Shown here: one piece after another, positions 17,304 through 26,395 of the stretch
How the letters are laid out: each line of letters opens with the position of its first letter
How positions within the stretch are numbered: the first letter of the stretch is position 1
Source: Proteiniclasticum sediminis
GTDB lineage: Bacteria > Bacillota > Clostridia > Clostridiales > Clostridiaceae
Assembly (NCBI RefSeq): GCF_018128025.1
Contig: NZ_JAGSCS010000004.1
Span: forward strand, 62,001-126,000
DNA length: 64,000 bases
Direction: 5' to 3'
The notes under the pieces: model-generated
Told to the model about the DNA's origin: nothing
Database searches by the model: none
The model's input: the letters and a program-made list of their open reading frames with translations, nothing else
Position numbers and translations under genes: made by a program

Positions 17304-17309
17304 TATAAT
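17304..17309 (+). promoter_or_regulatory. -10 box of the pduQ-like gene
   Basis: A perfect TATAAT lies 37 bp before the start codon at 17347. No good -35 is found 16-18 bp upstream, which fits a promoter that needs an activator such as the neighbouring AraC-type regulator. Confidence 0.5.
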
Positions 17310-17346
17310 AGCGTTGTGTACAGCACCAAGAAAGGAGCGAAGGGCC

Positions 17347-18480
17347 ATGAAGGAGTTCAATGTGAAACCCGTCATTGCATACGGGGAAAATGCCTTAAGT
17401 AAAATTGACACCTATTCTTTCCATAAGGCCTGCATCGTCACGGATCCCATGATTAAAAAGCTGGGCCTTCTGGATCTTCTCACGGCTAAGCTAAAAGGTA
17501 TGGGTGTTCCCTACGAGGTCTTTGATGAAGTGGTGCCGGACACCGCCTCCACCGTGGTGGAAAAGGGCCTGCTCCACATCATCCATTCCAAGCCCGATGT
17601 GGTCTTTGCCATCGGCGGCGGCTCCAGCATCGACACCGCAAAAGCGGTGATCTTCTATTTTCAGAAGCTGAAGGAGACCTTTATGAGTGATGATGTCATC
17701 GTGAAACCCTACCTCGTGGCCATCCCCACCACCGCCGGCACCGGTTCCGAAGTGACGGAGTATGCCGTGGTCACGGATATGAATACCGGGCTGAAGATCC
17801 CTTTAACCAGCAAAGTCATGCTGCCGGATCTGGCCATCCTAGATCCCCTCTTCACCAGCTCCGCCCCGGACTTTGTCACGGCGGACACGGGCATCGACAC
17901 CCTGACCCATGCCCTGGAAGCCTATGTGTCCCGCATGGCCAATGAGTTCAGTGACTCCTATGCCTTAAAGGCCATCAGCCTTATCTATGAAAACCTCATC
18001 GCTGTCTACAAGGACGGGAAGAATCTGCTCCGGCGGGAAAAGCTCCAGATCGCTTCCTCCATGGCCGGCATTGCCTTCAACAACAGCACCTTAGGGATCA
18101 ACCACAGCCTGGCCCATGCCCTGGGGGCGAAGTTCCACCTTCCCCACGGTCGCGCCAACGGTATCCTTCTCCCCTATGTCCTGGAATACAACCTAAAAGA
18201 CGAGGACACCCAGAAACGCTATGCGGACATTGCCCGCCACCTGGGCTTTGCCTTCGAGGATGACCACATTGCCGCCATCGCCCTCATCGAGAGCGTGAAG
18301 CTCCTGAAGAAATCCCTGGGCATTCCCGCATCCCTCCTGGACGCCGGCGTGGACCGCACAGTCTTCATCGAAAGCCTGGATGAGCTCACCGATGCCGCCC
18401 TGAAGGACCTCTGCACCCCAGGAAATCCTGTGCTCCCCACGGAGCAGGATCTTCGGGGACTTCTCCTGAAGCTGGTGTAG
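17347..18480 (+). CDS. pduQ: Iron-containing alcohol dehydrogenase, PduQ-like
   Basis: 377 residues from ATG 17347 (AGGAG upstream). A group III iron alcohol dehydrogenase close in length and pattern to PduQ (about 370): the NAD site AIGGGSSIDTAKA, PTTAGTGSEVT, and iron ligands in TGIDTLTHALEAYVS and NHSLAHALGAKFHLPHG. It should reduce propionaldehyde to 1-propanol and regenerate NAD+ for PduP. Enteric pduQ sits inside the operon between pduP and pduS; here it stands apart, divergent from the kinase/regulator pair, with its own terminator. The first residues (MKEFNVKPVIAYGENAL) do not form an obvious encapsulation helix. Confidence 0.85.
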   Translation: MKEFNVKPVIAYGENALSKIDTYSFHKACIVTDPMIKKLGLLDLLTAKLKGMGVPYEVFDEVVPDTASTVVEKGLLHIIHSKPDVVFAIGGGSSIDTAKAVIFYFQKLKETFMSDDVIVKPYLVAIPTTAGTGSEVTEYAVVTDMNTGLKIPLTSKVMLPDLAILDPLFTSSAPDFVTADTGIDTLTHALEAYVSRMANEFSDSYALKAISLIYENLIAVYKDGKNLLRREKLQIASSMAGIAFNNSTLGINHSLAHALGAKFHLPHGRANGILLPYVLEYNLKDEDTQKRYADIARHLGFAFEDDHIAAIALIESVKLLKKSLGIPASLLDAGVDRTVFIESLDELTDAALKDLCTPGNPVLPTEQDLRGLLLKLV

Positions 18481-18561
18481 TGGTGGCCTCTTCGGCAATG
18501 AATGACCTGGCCTCTAAAGGGTTCCTTTCTCCGTATCAAATACGTTCAATGGCACAAAACC

Positions 18562-18586
18562 AAGGGATTCACGGAATCCCTTTTTT
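18562..18586 (+). terminator. Terminator after the pduQ-like gene
   Basis: A 9-bp stem AAGGGATTC/GAATCCCTT with a 3-base loop and a T run, about 80 bp past the stop codon. Confidence 0.85.
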
Positions 18587-18726
18587 CATGGAATGAATTC
18601 TTCAGAGTGCTCCTCTCGTTCCCGTTGACATACCCTGAAATTCTCTGTTTCTTTCCGTGAAGAGATCCCATGTCGAAAAGTTTATTGATCCATTTTTAAA
18701 TTAAACCGCCGAAATGGTGCAAAAGT

Positions 18727-18735
18727 TGGTATAGT
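18727..18735 (+). promoter_or_regulatory. Extended -10 promoter of the antitoxin-like gene
   Basis: TGGTATAGT fits an extended -10 (TGnTATAAT with one change). It lies 20 bp before the start codon, giving a very short leader with AAGGAG. The rest of the gap from 18587 is AT-rich with no gene seen. Confidence 0.45.
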
Positions 18736-18755
18736 GACGTCAAGGAGTGAGGAAA

Positions 18756-19094
18756 ATGAGTCATACACCCGCGGAAAAAACCTATCCCCGTTCCATCGAT
18801 ATCTCCTGTTTCAACGGGAGAAAAGCCAGCAGAATTTTTGAAGAAATTCGCACAGAAGGAACCAAGATTGTGCTTCAGCAAAGCAAACCCGTAGGGGTTA
18901 TTCTTGCTCCTGAGGTTTATCTCGCACTTCTGGAGCAACTCGAAGAACTGAATCTCCTCGTCGTAGCAAATGAACGATTAACCCATGGATCTCCTGAAAC
19001 GGTATCTTTCCCCGAGGCCCTCTACCGTCTTGGTCTAACCCAAGACAACCTGGTAAATGTTCCGGTGGATTTGGATCTCCGCCCAGAGAAGTAA
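18756..19094 (+). CDS. Phd/YefM-type antitoxin-like protein without a neighbouring toxin
   Basis: 112 residues from ATG 18756 (AAGGAG 8 bp upstream; a GTG at 18747 is in frame but would overlap the ribosome site). Residues about 14-65 match the Phd/YefM DNA-binding fold: a first beta strand and helix (SIDISCFNGRKASRIFEEI), then KIVLQQSKPVGVILAPEVYLALLEQLEEL. The C-terminal part, which in antitoxins wraps the toxin, is ANERLTHGSPETVSFPEALYR. No RelE- or Doc-like gene is on either side: terminators follow, and then parC on the other strand. It may be an orphan antitoxin or a small DNA-binding regulator. Confidence 0.65.
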   Translation: MSHTPAEKTYPRSIDISCFNGRKASRIFEEIRTEGTKIVLQQSKPVGVILAPEVYLALLEQLEELNLLVVANERLTHGSPETVSFPEALYRLGLTQDNLVNVPVDLDLRPEK

Positions 19095-19154
19095 AAGGGG
19101 TTATGATCACTATTTTAGTAGCAAGCTCGAGCTCGACTCGATAAAGCCTAAAAT

Positions 19155-19182
19155 CAAAAGGATTCGAAAGAGTCCTTTTGTC
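19155..19182 (+). terminator. Probable terminator after the antitoxin-like gene
   Basis: CAAAAGGA/TCCTTTTG with a 10-base loop, about 60 bp past the stop. The T run lies within and just after the right arm. Confidence 0.45.
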
Positions 19183-19221
19183 TACCCATGATCCCTTGGA
19201 TGGTTATGGGGTCCAAAAATT

Positions 19222-19282
19222 AAGCGCCAACTCCTCCCTCAGTGAAACCTTAGTTTCAAGCCAAAGGGATGAGTTGGCGCTT
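19222..19282. terminator. Long two-level hairpin between convergent genes, probable bidirectional terminator
   Basis: A perfect 12-bp inverted repeat (AAGCGCCAACTC/GAGTTGGCGCTT) continues, after one mismatch, for 5 more pairs. It encloses a second hairpin TGAAAC-CTTA-GTTTCA. T-rich runs follow on both strands. It would end parC transcripts on the minus strand and any read-through on the plus strand. Confidence 0.65.
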
Positions 19283-19332
19283 TTGTCGTGCTTACTTACA
19301 CTTGAAGAGTGTTTTTGAAAAAGCTAGGGTCT

Positions 19333-22305
19333 CTAATTCACTTCCGCCTTGTTCACCTTATCCCCCATGATGACCATGAGGAGGTTCTTGCCCCGGGTGG
19401 CCCGGTTCTGCAGGCGAATCTCATCCAGGGGAATCGTCAGATCATCCAGGGCCTTGGAGCCCAGGGTCAGCGTCGTTTCCTCCGTGATAACCCGGCCAAA
19501 GAACACCCGGTCCTCATCCTTGAGATTCATGCCCACGACACCGGTGGCGTTGCGGGACAGGAGGGAAATGGAGCCTGTTTCAAAACGCAGGACCATGCCC
19601 TTTTCGGAAACCAGAAGCATGGAAGCATCCAGATCCTGGGGGAAGGCCTCGGCATAGACCAGGCGGTCCGTGGCATTCTTGAACTTCAGGGCATGGGAGG
19701 AGGCACCTTCCTTGAGGTAATCCGACAAAGGTGTTCGTTTCACGATGCCCTCGGCGGTGACGAAGTAGACCTCCCGGTCATCGTTCATCTCCTCTTCCAG
19801 GGTGAAGACTCCCACCACCTTTTCCTCTTTGCCAAAGTCGCCATAGAGGGTGGAGAGAAGCACACTGCCCTCCAGGTTTTCAAACATGTAGAGGGGCAGC
19901 TTGTAGTAGGCCCCCAGGCTCGTGAGAATCATGAGGCTGAGATAGGATTCCCCCGTGACCTTAAAGAGGCTGCGGGAACGGCTGGCCCGGGGAGAAACCT
20001 TGATTTCGCCCTGCTCCGACACCGTGAGATTGAACTCCTTAGCCTCGTAGTCGCTTTCGTAGTGAATGCGGAAAACCTCATCCTGGTCCGGCAGCTGGAG
20101 GAAGGGATCCGGCAGGGCCATACGGTCCTTCACCAGGACACTGGCCTCGGGGATGGTGAAGTCCAGCCCCTTCTTCGTCAGGATTCGAAGAAATGCGGGG
20201 ATTTCCGGCAGCTCCACGAAGCCCAGTTGCTCCTTGTTCTCCTCTAGGTAGTCCTTGTAGACCTTGGGAAGAAGCTCGCCCATGGTGTTGTCCAGGAGCA
20301 TGCGGTTCTTCTCCAGCACCACGTTGAGAAGTCTCTCTCCGTCCTTCAGCTTCAACGCGATGATCTTGGCGTAGCTGGTGCGGAAGCTTTCCAGCGGTGT
20401 ACGCTTCAGCGCGCCTCGTGAGGTAAAGAGCTTCACCACGGCCTCCTCTTCAGGATTGGCAATGCTGAAGGCCGCCACGATGCGTTCCTCGCTGAAGTCG
20501 ATGCCCTTGATGTAGTTGTCCAGGCGAACGCCCTTGTCCTTCCACTTATGCTCCGGCACATCCATGGTCTTCAGCTGATAGAGCATCCCCGCATCGGTGA
20601 AGAGATAGAGAAGATCCCGGGTGTTGGACTCCAGGATCACCGCCAGGGCATCCCCTTCCCGGTACTCGATGGCGGAGATGTCCGAGGTCACCCGCTGGTA
20701 GTTCTTCAGCGGAATGCGCTTGATGAACCCTTCCTGGGAGACGGTGACCACCACGTCCTCCTGGACAATGATGTCCATGGCGTCGATGACGGCCTCCTCC
20801 TCGTCGGCGATGATCTTTGTCCGGCGATCGTCGCCGAACTTTTCCGCCACTTCCAGAAGCTCTTTCTTGATGAGCTTGAGAAGCTCCTTCTCGCTGGCGA
20901 TGATCTTGTTTAAGGACTTGATGAGCCGGTCCAGCTCCCCATGTTCCTTGATGTAGGCTTTCAGCTCCAGCCCCGTGAGGCGGTAGAGCATGAGCTCCAG
21001 GATGGCCGTGGCCTGCTCATCGGAGAAGCCGAACCTCGCCATGAGGTTCTCCTTGGCATTGGCCTTGGAGGTGGATTCCCGGATGGTCTTGATGAGCTCA
21101 TCCATGATGTCAATGGCCTTCATGAACCCTTCCACAATGTGGAAGCGCTTCATGGCCAGCTCCAGTTCCTTCAGGGTTCTTCGCTTCACCACTTCCTTCT
21201 GGTGTTCCAAATAGTGGTGGATGATGGCCTTAAGACTTAAGGTCTCGGGTTTTCCCTTGTAGAGGGCCACCATGTTGAAGTTCAGGTTAATCTGCAAGTC
21301 GCAGCGCTTGTAGAGGTAGAGGAGGATCTTCTGGGCCGTTTCCTCATCCACCTGCTTCTTGAACTCAATGACCGCCCGGATGCCTTCCCGGTCAGACTCG
21401 TCCCGGATGTCCATGATGCCGTCCAACACCTTCTGATGCTTCTTGTCCGCCGTCATGGCGGAAATCTGCTGCAAAAGCTTGGCCTTGTTCTTTCGGTAGG
21501 GGAACTCCGTGATGACGATGCCGAAGCGGCCCGTGGTGAGCTTTTCCACCAGAGCCTTGGCCCTAAGGATTACCTTCCCTTCGCCCTTCTCATAAGCTTC
21601 CTTCAGGGACTCGCCCCCGATGAGGACGCCTCCCGTGGGAAGATCCGGCCCTTTTAGGTGTTCCATGAGTCCCTCCACGGTGATGTCGGGATCATCGATG
21701 TAGGCGTTCACCGCCGAAATGGATTCACGCATGTTGTGGGGCGGGATGTTGGTGGCTAACCCTACGGCGATGCCGAAGGCGCCATTGACGAGAAGATTGG
21801 GATACCTAGCCGGCAGCACCTTGGGCTCCAGCTCGGAATCGGAATAGTTGAAATCAAAATCCACTGTGTCCTTGTCGATGTCCCGGAGCATCTCTCCGGC
21901 CACCTCCGACAGACGGGCCTCCGTGTAACGCATGGCGGCAGCGGAGTCTCCGTCGATGGAGCCCCAGTTGCCATGGCCGTCGATGAGAGGCGTCCGGGTG
22001 GAAAAATCCTGGGCCAGGATCACCATGGCGTCATACACCGAGGCATCGCCGTGGGGATGGTATTTTCCCAGAATGTCGCCCACGATTCGGGCGGACTTGA
22101 AGTAAGGCTTGTCATAGAAGGCCTTCAGTTGATAGGCTCCGTAGAGAATTCTCCGGTGCACGGGCTTCAGCCCGTCCCGGACATCCGGCAGCGCCCGGTC
22201 CTTGGCCACTTCCACCGCATAGGGGAGGAAGTTGTCGGGCATGGCCTCTTCCAAAGGAACGTTGACGATGTTGTTGTCCACAGGCAGTTGATTTTTTGCG
22301 CTCAT
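19333..22305 (-). CDS. parC: DNA topoisomerase IV subunit A (ParC)
   Basis: 990 residues. The cleavage-rejoining subunit of a type IIA topoisomerase, with catalytic Tyr127 in [12 protein letters not shown], a winged-helix start ([18 protein letters not shown]) and GKYHPHGD. The C-terminal beta-propeller repeats are present, but only a degenerate GyrA-box-like NRATRGKN is seen near the very end, which favours ParC over GyrA. Clostridial ParC proteins are often this long. At the quinolone-region position that is serine in most relatives (HPHGD-S) this protein has Ala88. It lies 12 bp behind parE. GyrA remains a possible alternative name. Confidence 0.85.
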   Translation of the reverse strand: MSAKNQLPVDNNIVNVPLEEAMPDNFLPYAVEVAKDRALPDVRDGLKPVHRRILYGAYQLKAFYDKPYFKSARIVGDILGKYHPHGDASVYDAMVILAQDFSTRTPLIDGHGNWGSIDGDSAAAMRYTEARLSEVAGEMLRDIDKDTVDFDFNYSDSELEPKVLPARYPNLLVNGAFGIAVGLATNIPPHNMRESISAVNAYIDDPDITVEGLMEHLKGPDLPTGGVLIGGESLKEAYEKGEGKVILRAKALVEKLTTGRFGIVITEFPYRKNKAKLLQQISAMTADKKHQKVLDGIMDIRDESDREGIRAVIEFKKQVDEETAQKILLYLYKRCDLQINLNFNMVALYKGKPETLSLKAIIHHYLEHQKEVVKRRTLKELELAMKRFHIVEGFMKAIDIMDELIKTIRESTSKANAKENLMARFGFSDEQATAILELMLYRLTGLELKAYIKEHGELDRLIKSLNKIIASEKELLKLIKKELLEVAEKFGDDRRTKIIADEEEAVIDAMDIIVQEDVVVTVSQEGFIKRIPLKNYQRVTSDISAIEYREGDALAVILESNTRDLLYLFTDAGMLYQLKTMDVPEHKWKDKGVRLDNYIKGIDFSEERIVAAFSIANPEEEAVVKLFTSRGALKRTPLESFRTSYAKIIALKLKDGERLLNVVLEKNRMLLDNTMGELLPKVYKDYLEENKEQLGFVELPEIPAFLRILTKKGLDFTIPEASVLVKDRMALPDPFLQLPDQDEVFRIHYESDYEAKEFNLTVSEQGEIKVSPRASRSRSLFKVTGESYLSLMILTSLGAYYKLPLYMFENLEGSVLLSTLYGDFGKEEKVVGVFTLEEEMNDDREVYFVTAEGIVKRTPLSDYLKEGASSHALKFKNATDRLVYAEAFPQDLDASMLLVSEKGMVLRFETGSISLLSRNATGVVGMNLKDEDRVFFGRVITEETTLTLGSKALDDLTIPLDEIRLQNRATRGKNLLMVIMGDKVNKAEVN

Positions 22306-22317
22306 CTCCGTTCCCTC

Positions 22318-24258
22318 CTAAAATTCCGCATGTTTGTAGATATAGTTTTTCCGGGGCTCCACCACATCGCCCATGAGGAGCGACACCATGCGCTCCGCCC
22401 GGGCGGCGTCATCGATGGTCACCCGGAGCAGGGTCCGGGATTCGGGATTTAAGGTGGTGTCCCAAAGCTGATCGGGATTCATCTCCCCCAGTCCTTTGAA
22501 GCGCTGGATCTGGTAGCCGGAGCCAATCTCCTTCTTCACCGCATCCAGTTCCTCATCGGAGTAGGCATACTTCTGGACCATGCCCTTCTTGGTGGATTTG
22601 GACACCTTGTAGAGGGGCGGCTGGGCCAGGTACAGCATGCCGTTGGAAATGAGGGGCCGCATATACCGGTAAATGTAGGTCATCCACAGGGTCCGGATAT
22701 GGTAGCCGTCCACGTCGGCATCGCTCATGATGATGATTTTGCCGTAGCGCACATCCTCCAGCTTGAAGTTGGTCAGCGTTCCCGTACCGATGGCCGTGTT
22801 AAAGATCTTCAGCTCTTCCGAGGAAAGGACGTTCTCCAGCTTTTGCTTCTCCGTGTTCATGATCTTTCCCCGGGAAGGCATAATGGCCTGGAAACGACGG
22901 TCCCGGGCCTGCTTGGCCGAACCGCCGGCGGAGTCTCCCTCCACCACGATGAATTCCAGATAGTCCTTATCCCGGGAGGTGGCCACGGCGATCTTGCCCG
23001 CCAGGGGCGAAGTGCCCTTGCCGATCTTCTTTCGCTCCGCATCGCTGATCTTCTTGATCTTCTCCCGGCGGGTGGCTGCCTCGATGGCGTTGTTAATGAG
23101 GGTCGTGGCCACATCCTTGTGGTCCTCGATCCACTCGTAGAACTTCGTATAGCTCAGGTCATTCATGAGGGTATAGGCCTCGGAATTGCCCAGCTTGTTC
23201 TTGGTCTGGCCCTCGAACATGGGATTGGAAAGGCGCACCTTGACGATGGCCGTCATGCCTTCCCGCAGGTCATCCCCTTCGAAGGACTTGTCCTTTCCCA
23301 GGTTCAGCTTTTTCGCCCATTCCTTGAAGGCCCGGGTCATGCCCGTCTTGAAGCCGCTTTCGTGGGTTCCCGCCTCGGAGGTGGGAATGTTGTTCACATA
23401 GCTGGCGATGTTTTCCAGGGTGGAGTCCGTGAACTGCACGCAGACCTCCCCTTCTAAAGAGACATTGCCAATGCTCCGCTCCCCCTCAAAGAGGATGGGC
23501 TCCGCATGGATGACGGTCTTGGACTCATTGAGATACTCGATGAAGTCTAAAAGACCCCGTTCGCTGTGGTAGGTCTTCTCCACGGGTTCCTCGCCGCGAA
23601 GATCCTGAAGAACCAGGGTAATACCCTTGTTCTGGAAGGACAGCTCCATGAGGCGAAGATCGATGACTTCAAAGCGGTACTCGATCTGGGAGAAGACTTC
23701 GGGGTCCAGCATGAAGGTGACCTGGGTCCCCTGCTTCGCAGTTTTCCCCACCACTTCCAGCTTCGTCACTGGGGTACCCGGCATGACGCGCTTCAGCTTC
23801 TCGTCATAGGCATTCTCAAACCGCTGACGGTAGATCTTGCCTTCCTTGTGAACCTCCACCACCAGCCATTTGCTGAGGGCGTTGACCACGGAAGCGCCCA
23901 CGCCGTGGAGACCGCCGGAGGTCTTGTAGTTGCTGTTGTTGAACTTTCCTCCGGTATGCAGCTCCGTGTAGACCATCTCCACACCGGAGATTTTCTTCAC
24001 GGGATGAATATCCACAGGAATGCCGCGGCCATTGTCAATGACCGTGACGCTTTTGTCTTTATTCAAGATGACCTGGGCCGTGTCCCCGAAGCCGTTGGTG
24101 ATCTCGTCGATGGCATTGTCCAGAATTTCCCAGACGCAGTGGTGAACCCCCTTGCTTCCGGTACTTCCGATGTACATGCCCGGTCGGATCCGCACCGGCT
24201 CCAGTTTTTCCAGCGCCGTCAGGTCCGTGACACTATAGGACTTTTTATTTTCTTCCAT
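22318..24258 (-). CDS. parE: DNA topoisomerase IV subunit B (ParE)
   Basis: 646 residues. The ATPase subunit, with the GHKL motifs EILDNAIDE, DNGRGIPV and GGLHGVGASVVNAL. The TOPRIM metal-binding motifs EGDSAGGSA and MSDADVDG follow, then a C-terminal YIQRFKGLGEMNP-like block. There is no long GyrB insert. GGAGGGG precedes the ATG. It forms an operon with parC and probably with the upstream rRNA methyltransferase gene. Confidence 0.88.
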   Translation of the reverse strand: MEENKKSYSVTDLTALEKLEPVRIRPGMYIGSTGSKGVHHCVWEILDNAIDEITNGFGDTAQVILNKDKSVTVIDNGRGIPVDIHPVKKISGVEMVYTELHTGGKFNNSNYKTSGGLHGVGASVVNALSKWLVVEVHKEGKIYRQRFENAYDEKLKRVMPGTPVTKLEVVGKTAKQGTQVTFMLDPEVFSQIEYRFEVIDLRLMELSFQNKGITLVLQDLRGEEPVEKTYHSERGLLDFIEYLNESKTVIHAEPILFEGERSIGNVSLEGEVCVQFTDSTLENIASYVNNIPTSEAGTHESGFKTGMTRAFKEWAKKLNLGKDKSFEGDDLREGMTAIVKVRLSNPMFEGQTKNKLGNSEAYTLMNDLSYTKFYEWIEDHKDVATTLINNAIEAATRREKIKKISDAERKKIGKGTSPLAGKIAVATSRDKDYLEFIVVEGDSAGGSAKQARDRRFQAIMPSRGKIMNTEKQKLENVLSSEELKIFNTAIGTGTLTNFKLEDVRYGKIIIMSDADVDGYHIRTLWMTYIYRYMRPLISNGMLYLAQPPLYKVSKSTKKGMVQKYAYSDEELDAVKKEIGSGYQIQRFKGLGEMNPDQLWDTTLNPESRTLLRVTIDDAARAERMVSLLMGDVVEPRKNYIYKHAEF

Positions 24259-24295
24259 ACTACCCCTCCAAGCAATCCGTCTTCAATTTTGTCGT

Positions 24296-25162
24296 TTAGA
24301 ATCCAAAGGTATAGAGCTCCGTCTCCACCGTCATGTGGTGAAGCTCCCCTTCGGAGTCCGCCATGGGCTTGTCCCATAGCATGGGGGTCATGAGGAGAAG
24401 ATCATCGGCATAGGCCGTGACGTCCGTCACGTAGCGGATCTTCTCGGAATCTTTGATCACGGCATGGGCTTCCAGATGGCGGACGATCTCCCCATTGCTG
24501 TACTCCGGAAGGCCGTAGAGTTTTCGAAGCTCCGTCAGATACCCCGTATCCGGAATGACCTTATAGGCCAGGCCGTCTTTTTTCAGGACCCGGGCAAACT
24601 CTTTGTAGTTGGCCGGGGACAGGATGTTCAGAATAATATCCATGGTGCCCTCCAAAAAGGGCAGCCGGGAAAGATCCCCCACGAAATAGAGGGCATCGCC
24701 TGCGCGCCGGCCGGCAATACTGATGCCGTCCTTGGAAATATCCACGCCGTAGAGGGAAACCGAAAATCCCTTTTCCTTCAGGAACAGGCCCAGACGAACC
24801 AGCTGGCTGCCATCGCCGCACCCGGCGTCCAGAATCCTGGCGGTCTGCTGTCCCTTGGCCATGAGATCCCTGGCCACGGCTTCCGCCACCCTGCGGAGAA
24901 TACCGTCAAAAAAGCCTTGGGCGATGACCCGTTCCCGGGCTTCCAGCATCGCCATGTTGTAGTCATCTTCTCCTTCGCCCTGGACAAAATTCACCGTGCC
25001 CTTCTTGGACACATCATAGGTATGGCCTGTGGCGCAAACCAGGCTTTTCCCGGAAACTTCCAAAGGTTTCCGGCACCGGGGGCAGGACAGCACCGGGTCC
25101 TTTGCCATGAGACTGATCTTTTCTTCAATTTTTTTCAAGGGTCCCGTCCTCTTTCCAGCCAT
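24296..25162 (-). CDS. RlmA-type 23S rRNA (guanine-N1) methyltransferase
   Basis: About 288 residues. The N-terminal zinc ribbon (SCPRCRKPL...LVCATGHTYDV), the KKGTVNFVQ segment and the SAM-binding ILDAGCGDGSQL are the RlmA pattern, which methylates a guanine in helix 35 of 23S rRNA. A late LNILSPANYKEFARVLKKDG matches the methyltransferase core. The start is uncertain: ATG 25162 is used here, but a TTG at 25138 with AGAGG upstream or an ATG at 25108 just before the zinc ribbon are possible. It sits 37 bp before parE. Confidence 0.75.
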   Translation of the reverse strand: MAGKRTGPLKKIEEKISLMAKDPVLSCPRCRKPLEVSGKSLVCATGHTYDVSKKGTVNFVQGEGEDDYNMAMLEARERVIAQGFFDGILRRVAEAVARDLMAKGQQTARILDAGCGDGSQLVRLGLFLKEKGFSVSLYGVDISKDGISIAGRRAGDALYFVGDLSRLPFLEGTMDIILNILSPANYKEFARVLKKDGLAYKVIPDTGYLTELRKLYGLPEYSNGEIVRHLEAHAVIKDSEKIRYVTDVTAYADDLLLMTPMLWDKPMADSEGELHHMTVETELYTFGF

Positions 25163-25428
25163 GCTCCATGGCCCATATTTGCCTCCCCGCAAGTTCCGAC
25201 GAGGCTTTCAACTCTTTGATTATAGCAGAAAACCAAGGCCAGGAAAAAGGGGATCTCCCTTTCCGACGAAAGAACCCCTCAGCCCCAAGGAAGATCCTCC
25301 CCGAGACACTTTTTTCCCCAGAGGATTCCCCTTACCTTGTGCATGATCATTCAATTATGAATTCATTACCAATTTCAAAAAAACAATAAAAATAATACAA
25401 TAATAGCGGAAATCTGTTATGGAATCCA

Positions 25429-25458
25429 TTGATTTGCACCCTAATCCGATGTTATAAT
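25429..25458 (+). promoter_or_regulatory. Promoter of the candidate small RNA
   Basis: A -35 TTGATT (25429-25434) and a perfect -10 TATAAT (25453-25458) with an 18-bp spacer, on the plus strand in a gap without genes. The stretch 25193-25428 upstream shows no gene. Confidence 0.6.
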
Positions 25459-25464
25459 CGATTT

Positions 25465-25596
25465 GTAAAGGGATACCCGCCCTTTAGCGTATCCAAAAGA
25501 TATGCAAACCAGGACTCGCCCCTTATTCGGGATACCCAACCCCGGATGATATACCCAAAAGCAAGAGGCTGAAGAAATTCAGCTTCTTGCTTTTTT
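25465..25596 (+). ncRNA. Candidate small RNA with three loops or linkers carrying ATACCC
   Basis: About 130 nt between a TATAAT promoter and a strong intrinsic terminator, with no open frame or ribosome site. By eye it folds into a 7-bp hairpin (25466-25486, loop ATACCCG), a 6-bp hairpin (25487-25505, loop CCAAAAG), a 7-bp hairpin (25525-25547, loop ATACCCAAC), a linker with a third ATACCC (25551-25556) and a 14-bp terminator stem (25560-25591) followed by six T. Showing the same ATACCC in unpaired positions three times suggests an RNA that base-pairs with targets. No known family (SRP, 6S, tmRNA, common riboswitches) was recognised. Confidence 0.6.
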
Positions 25597-25674
25597 GCCG
25601 TATTTTTTTCCTGTCCCTTTCTCCGTGAGGAGAAGATCCCCGAAAAGCAGCCGAAACCTCGACCTCCCGAAATG

Positions 25675-25741
25675 AAAAACCCGGCAGCGGCGGAAACCTT
25701 GGGGGAAAGCTGCCTTTCCCCTGGCGTCCGCTGCTGCCGGG
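25675..25741 (-). terminator. Large terminator of the ABC/tetR operon
   Basis: A 15-position inverted repeat with one mismatch (25680-25694 with 25727-25741) encloses an 8-bp inner stem GGGGAAAG/CTTTCCCC. On the minus strand it is followed by TTTTTCATTT. It lies about 50 bp past the tetR stop. Confidence 0.8.
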
Positions 25742-25793
25742 ATTACTTCTCGGAAAAGTATTCCCGAAGAACCGATTTTTTTGATGACTTCAA

Positions 25794-26378
25794 TCAAGGT
25801 GCTGTGGGGAGCTGCAGTTTTCCGGCTTCCAGTCCCAGGGCCTGCTCAATGATGGAGGTGAGCACCACCGGATCCGTGGTGCCTTCCCCGTAGAGATCGG
25901 CGATGCCATAAATCAGCACCTTCAGCATGGCCTCAGGATGGGCGATCTTGAGGATCCCCTGGGCGGCCGCCTCCGTAAGGAGGCTCTTGGCCTGGTGAAT
26001 GGCGATGCTGCAGAGCCGGGTCTTCATGAACTCATAGACCCCCGGATTTCCCGGGGTGACGCTCATGAGGGCGGGGTGATCCGTGATGGCGCTGAAAAAG
26101 AGTGCCACCACGGCGCCAAGCTTTTGGTAGAAATCGAGAGCTCCATCGGCCAGGATGGCGCTGATGCGGTCATCCATCTCCTTGGAGAACACCTCGATGA
26201 CCTCCGCCAGGAGGTCTTCTTTGGAGCGGTAATAGTAGTAGAGGAGGCCCTTGGCCACGCCCGCCTTGGCGGCAATGTCGCTCATGGCGGTCTTCTGGAT
26301 GCCCCGCTCCTCAAAGAGCAGAAGAGCAGTTTCCAGGATCTCCTGTTTCCGGATTTCCGGGTCTTTCGTCACACGCAT
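25794..26378 (-). CDS. TetR-family repressor of the ABC exporter operon
   Basis: 194 residues. The N-terminal helix-turn-helix is clear (RKQEILETALLLFEERG, then TAMSDIAAKAGVAKGLLYYYYRSKEDLL). The rest is a helical ligand/dimer domain. It is the last gene of the operon, 17 bp after the permease gene. A palindrome of the TGACT/AGTCA type overlaps the operon promoter (30612-30639), so the protein probably represses its own operon and is released by a compound the transporter handles. The inducer is unknown. Confidence 0.88.
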   Translation of the reverse strand: MRVTKDPEIRKQEILETALLLFEERGIQKTAMSDIAAKAGVAKGLLYYYYRSKEDLLAEVIEVFSKEMDDRISAILADGALDFYQKLGAVVALFFSAITDHPALMSVTPGNPGVYEFMKTRLCSIAIHQAKSLLTEAAAQGILKIAHPEAMLKVLIYGIADLYGEGTTDPVVLTSIIEQALGLEAGKLQLPTAP

Positions 26379-26395
26379 GTCCTTCCTCCTTTTGG

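Noticed and set aside
16732-17346. Upstream extension of the pduQ-like frame
   Set aside because: It runs across the kinase gene and the divergent promoter; the real start is ATG 17347, with ribosome site and TATAAT upstream.
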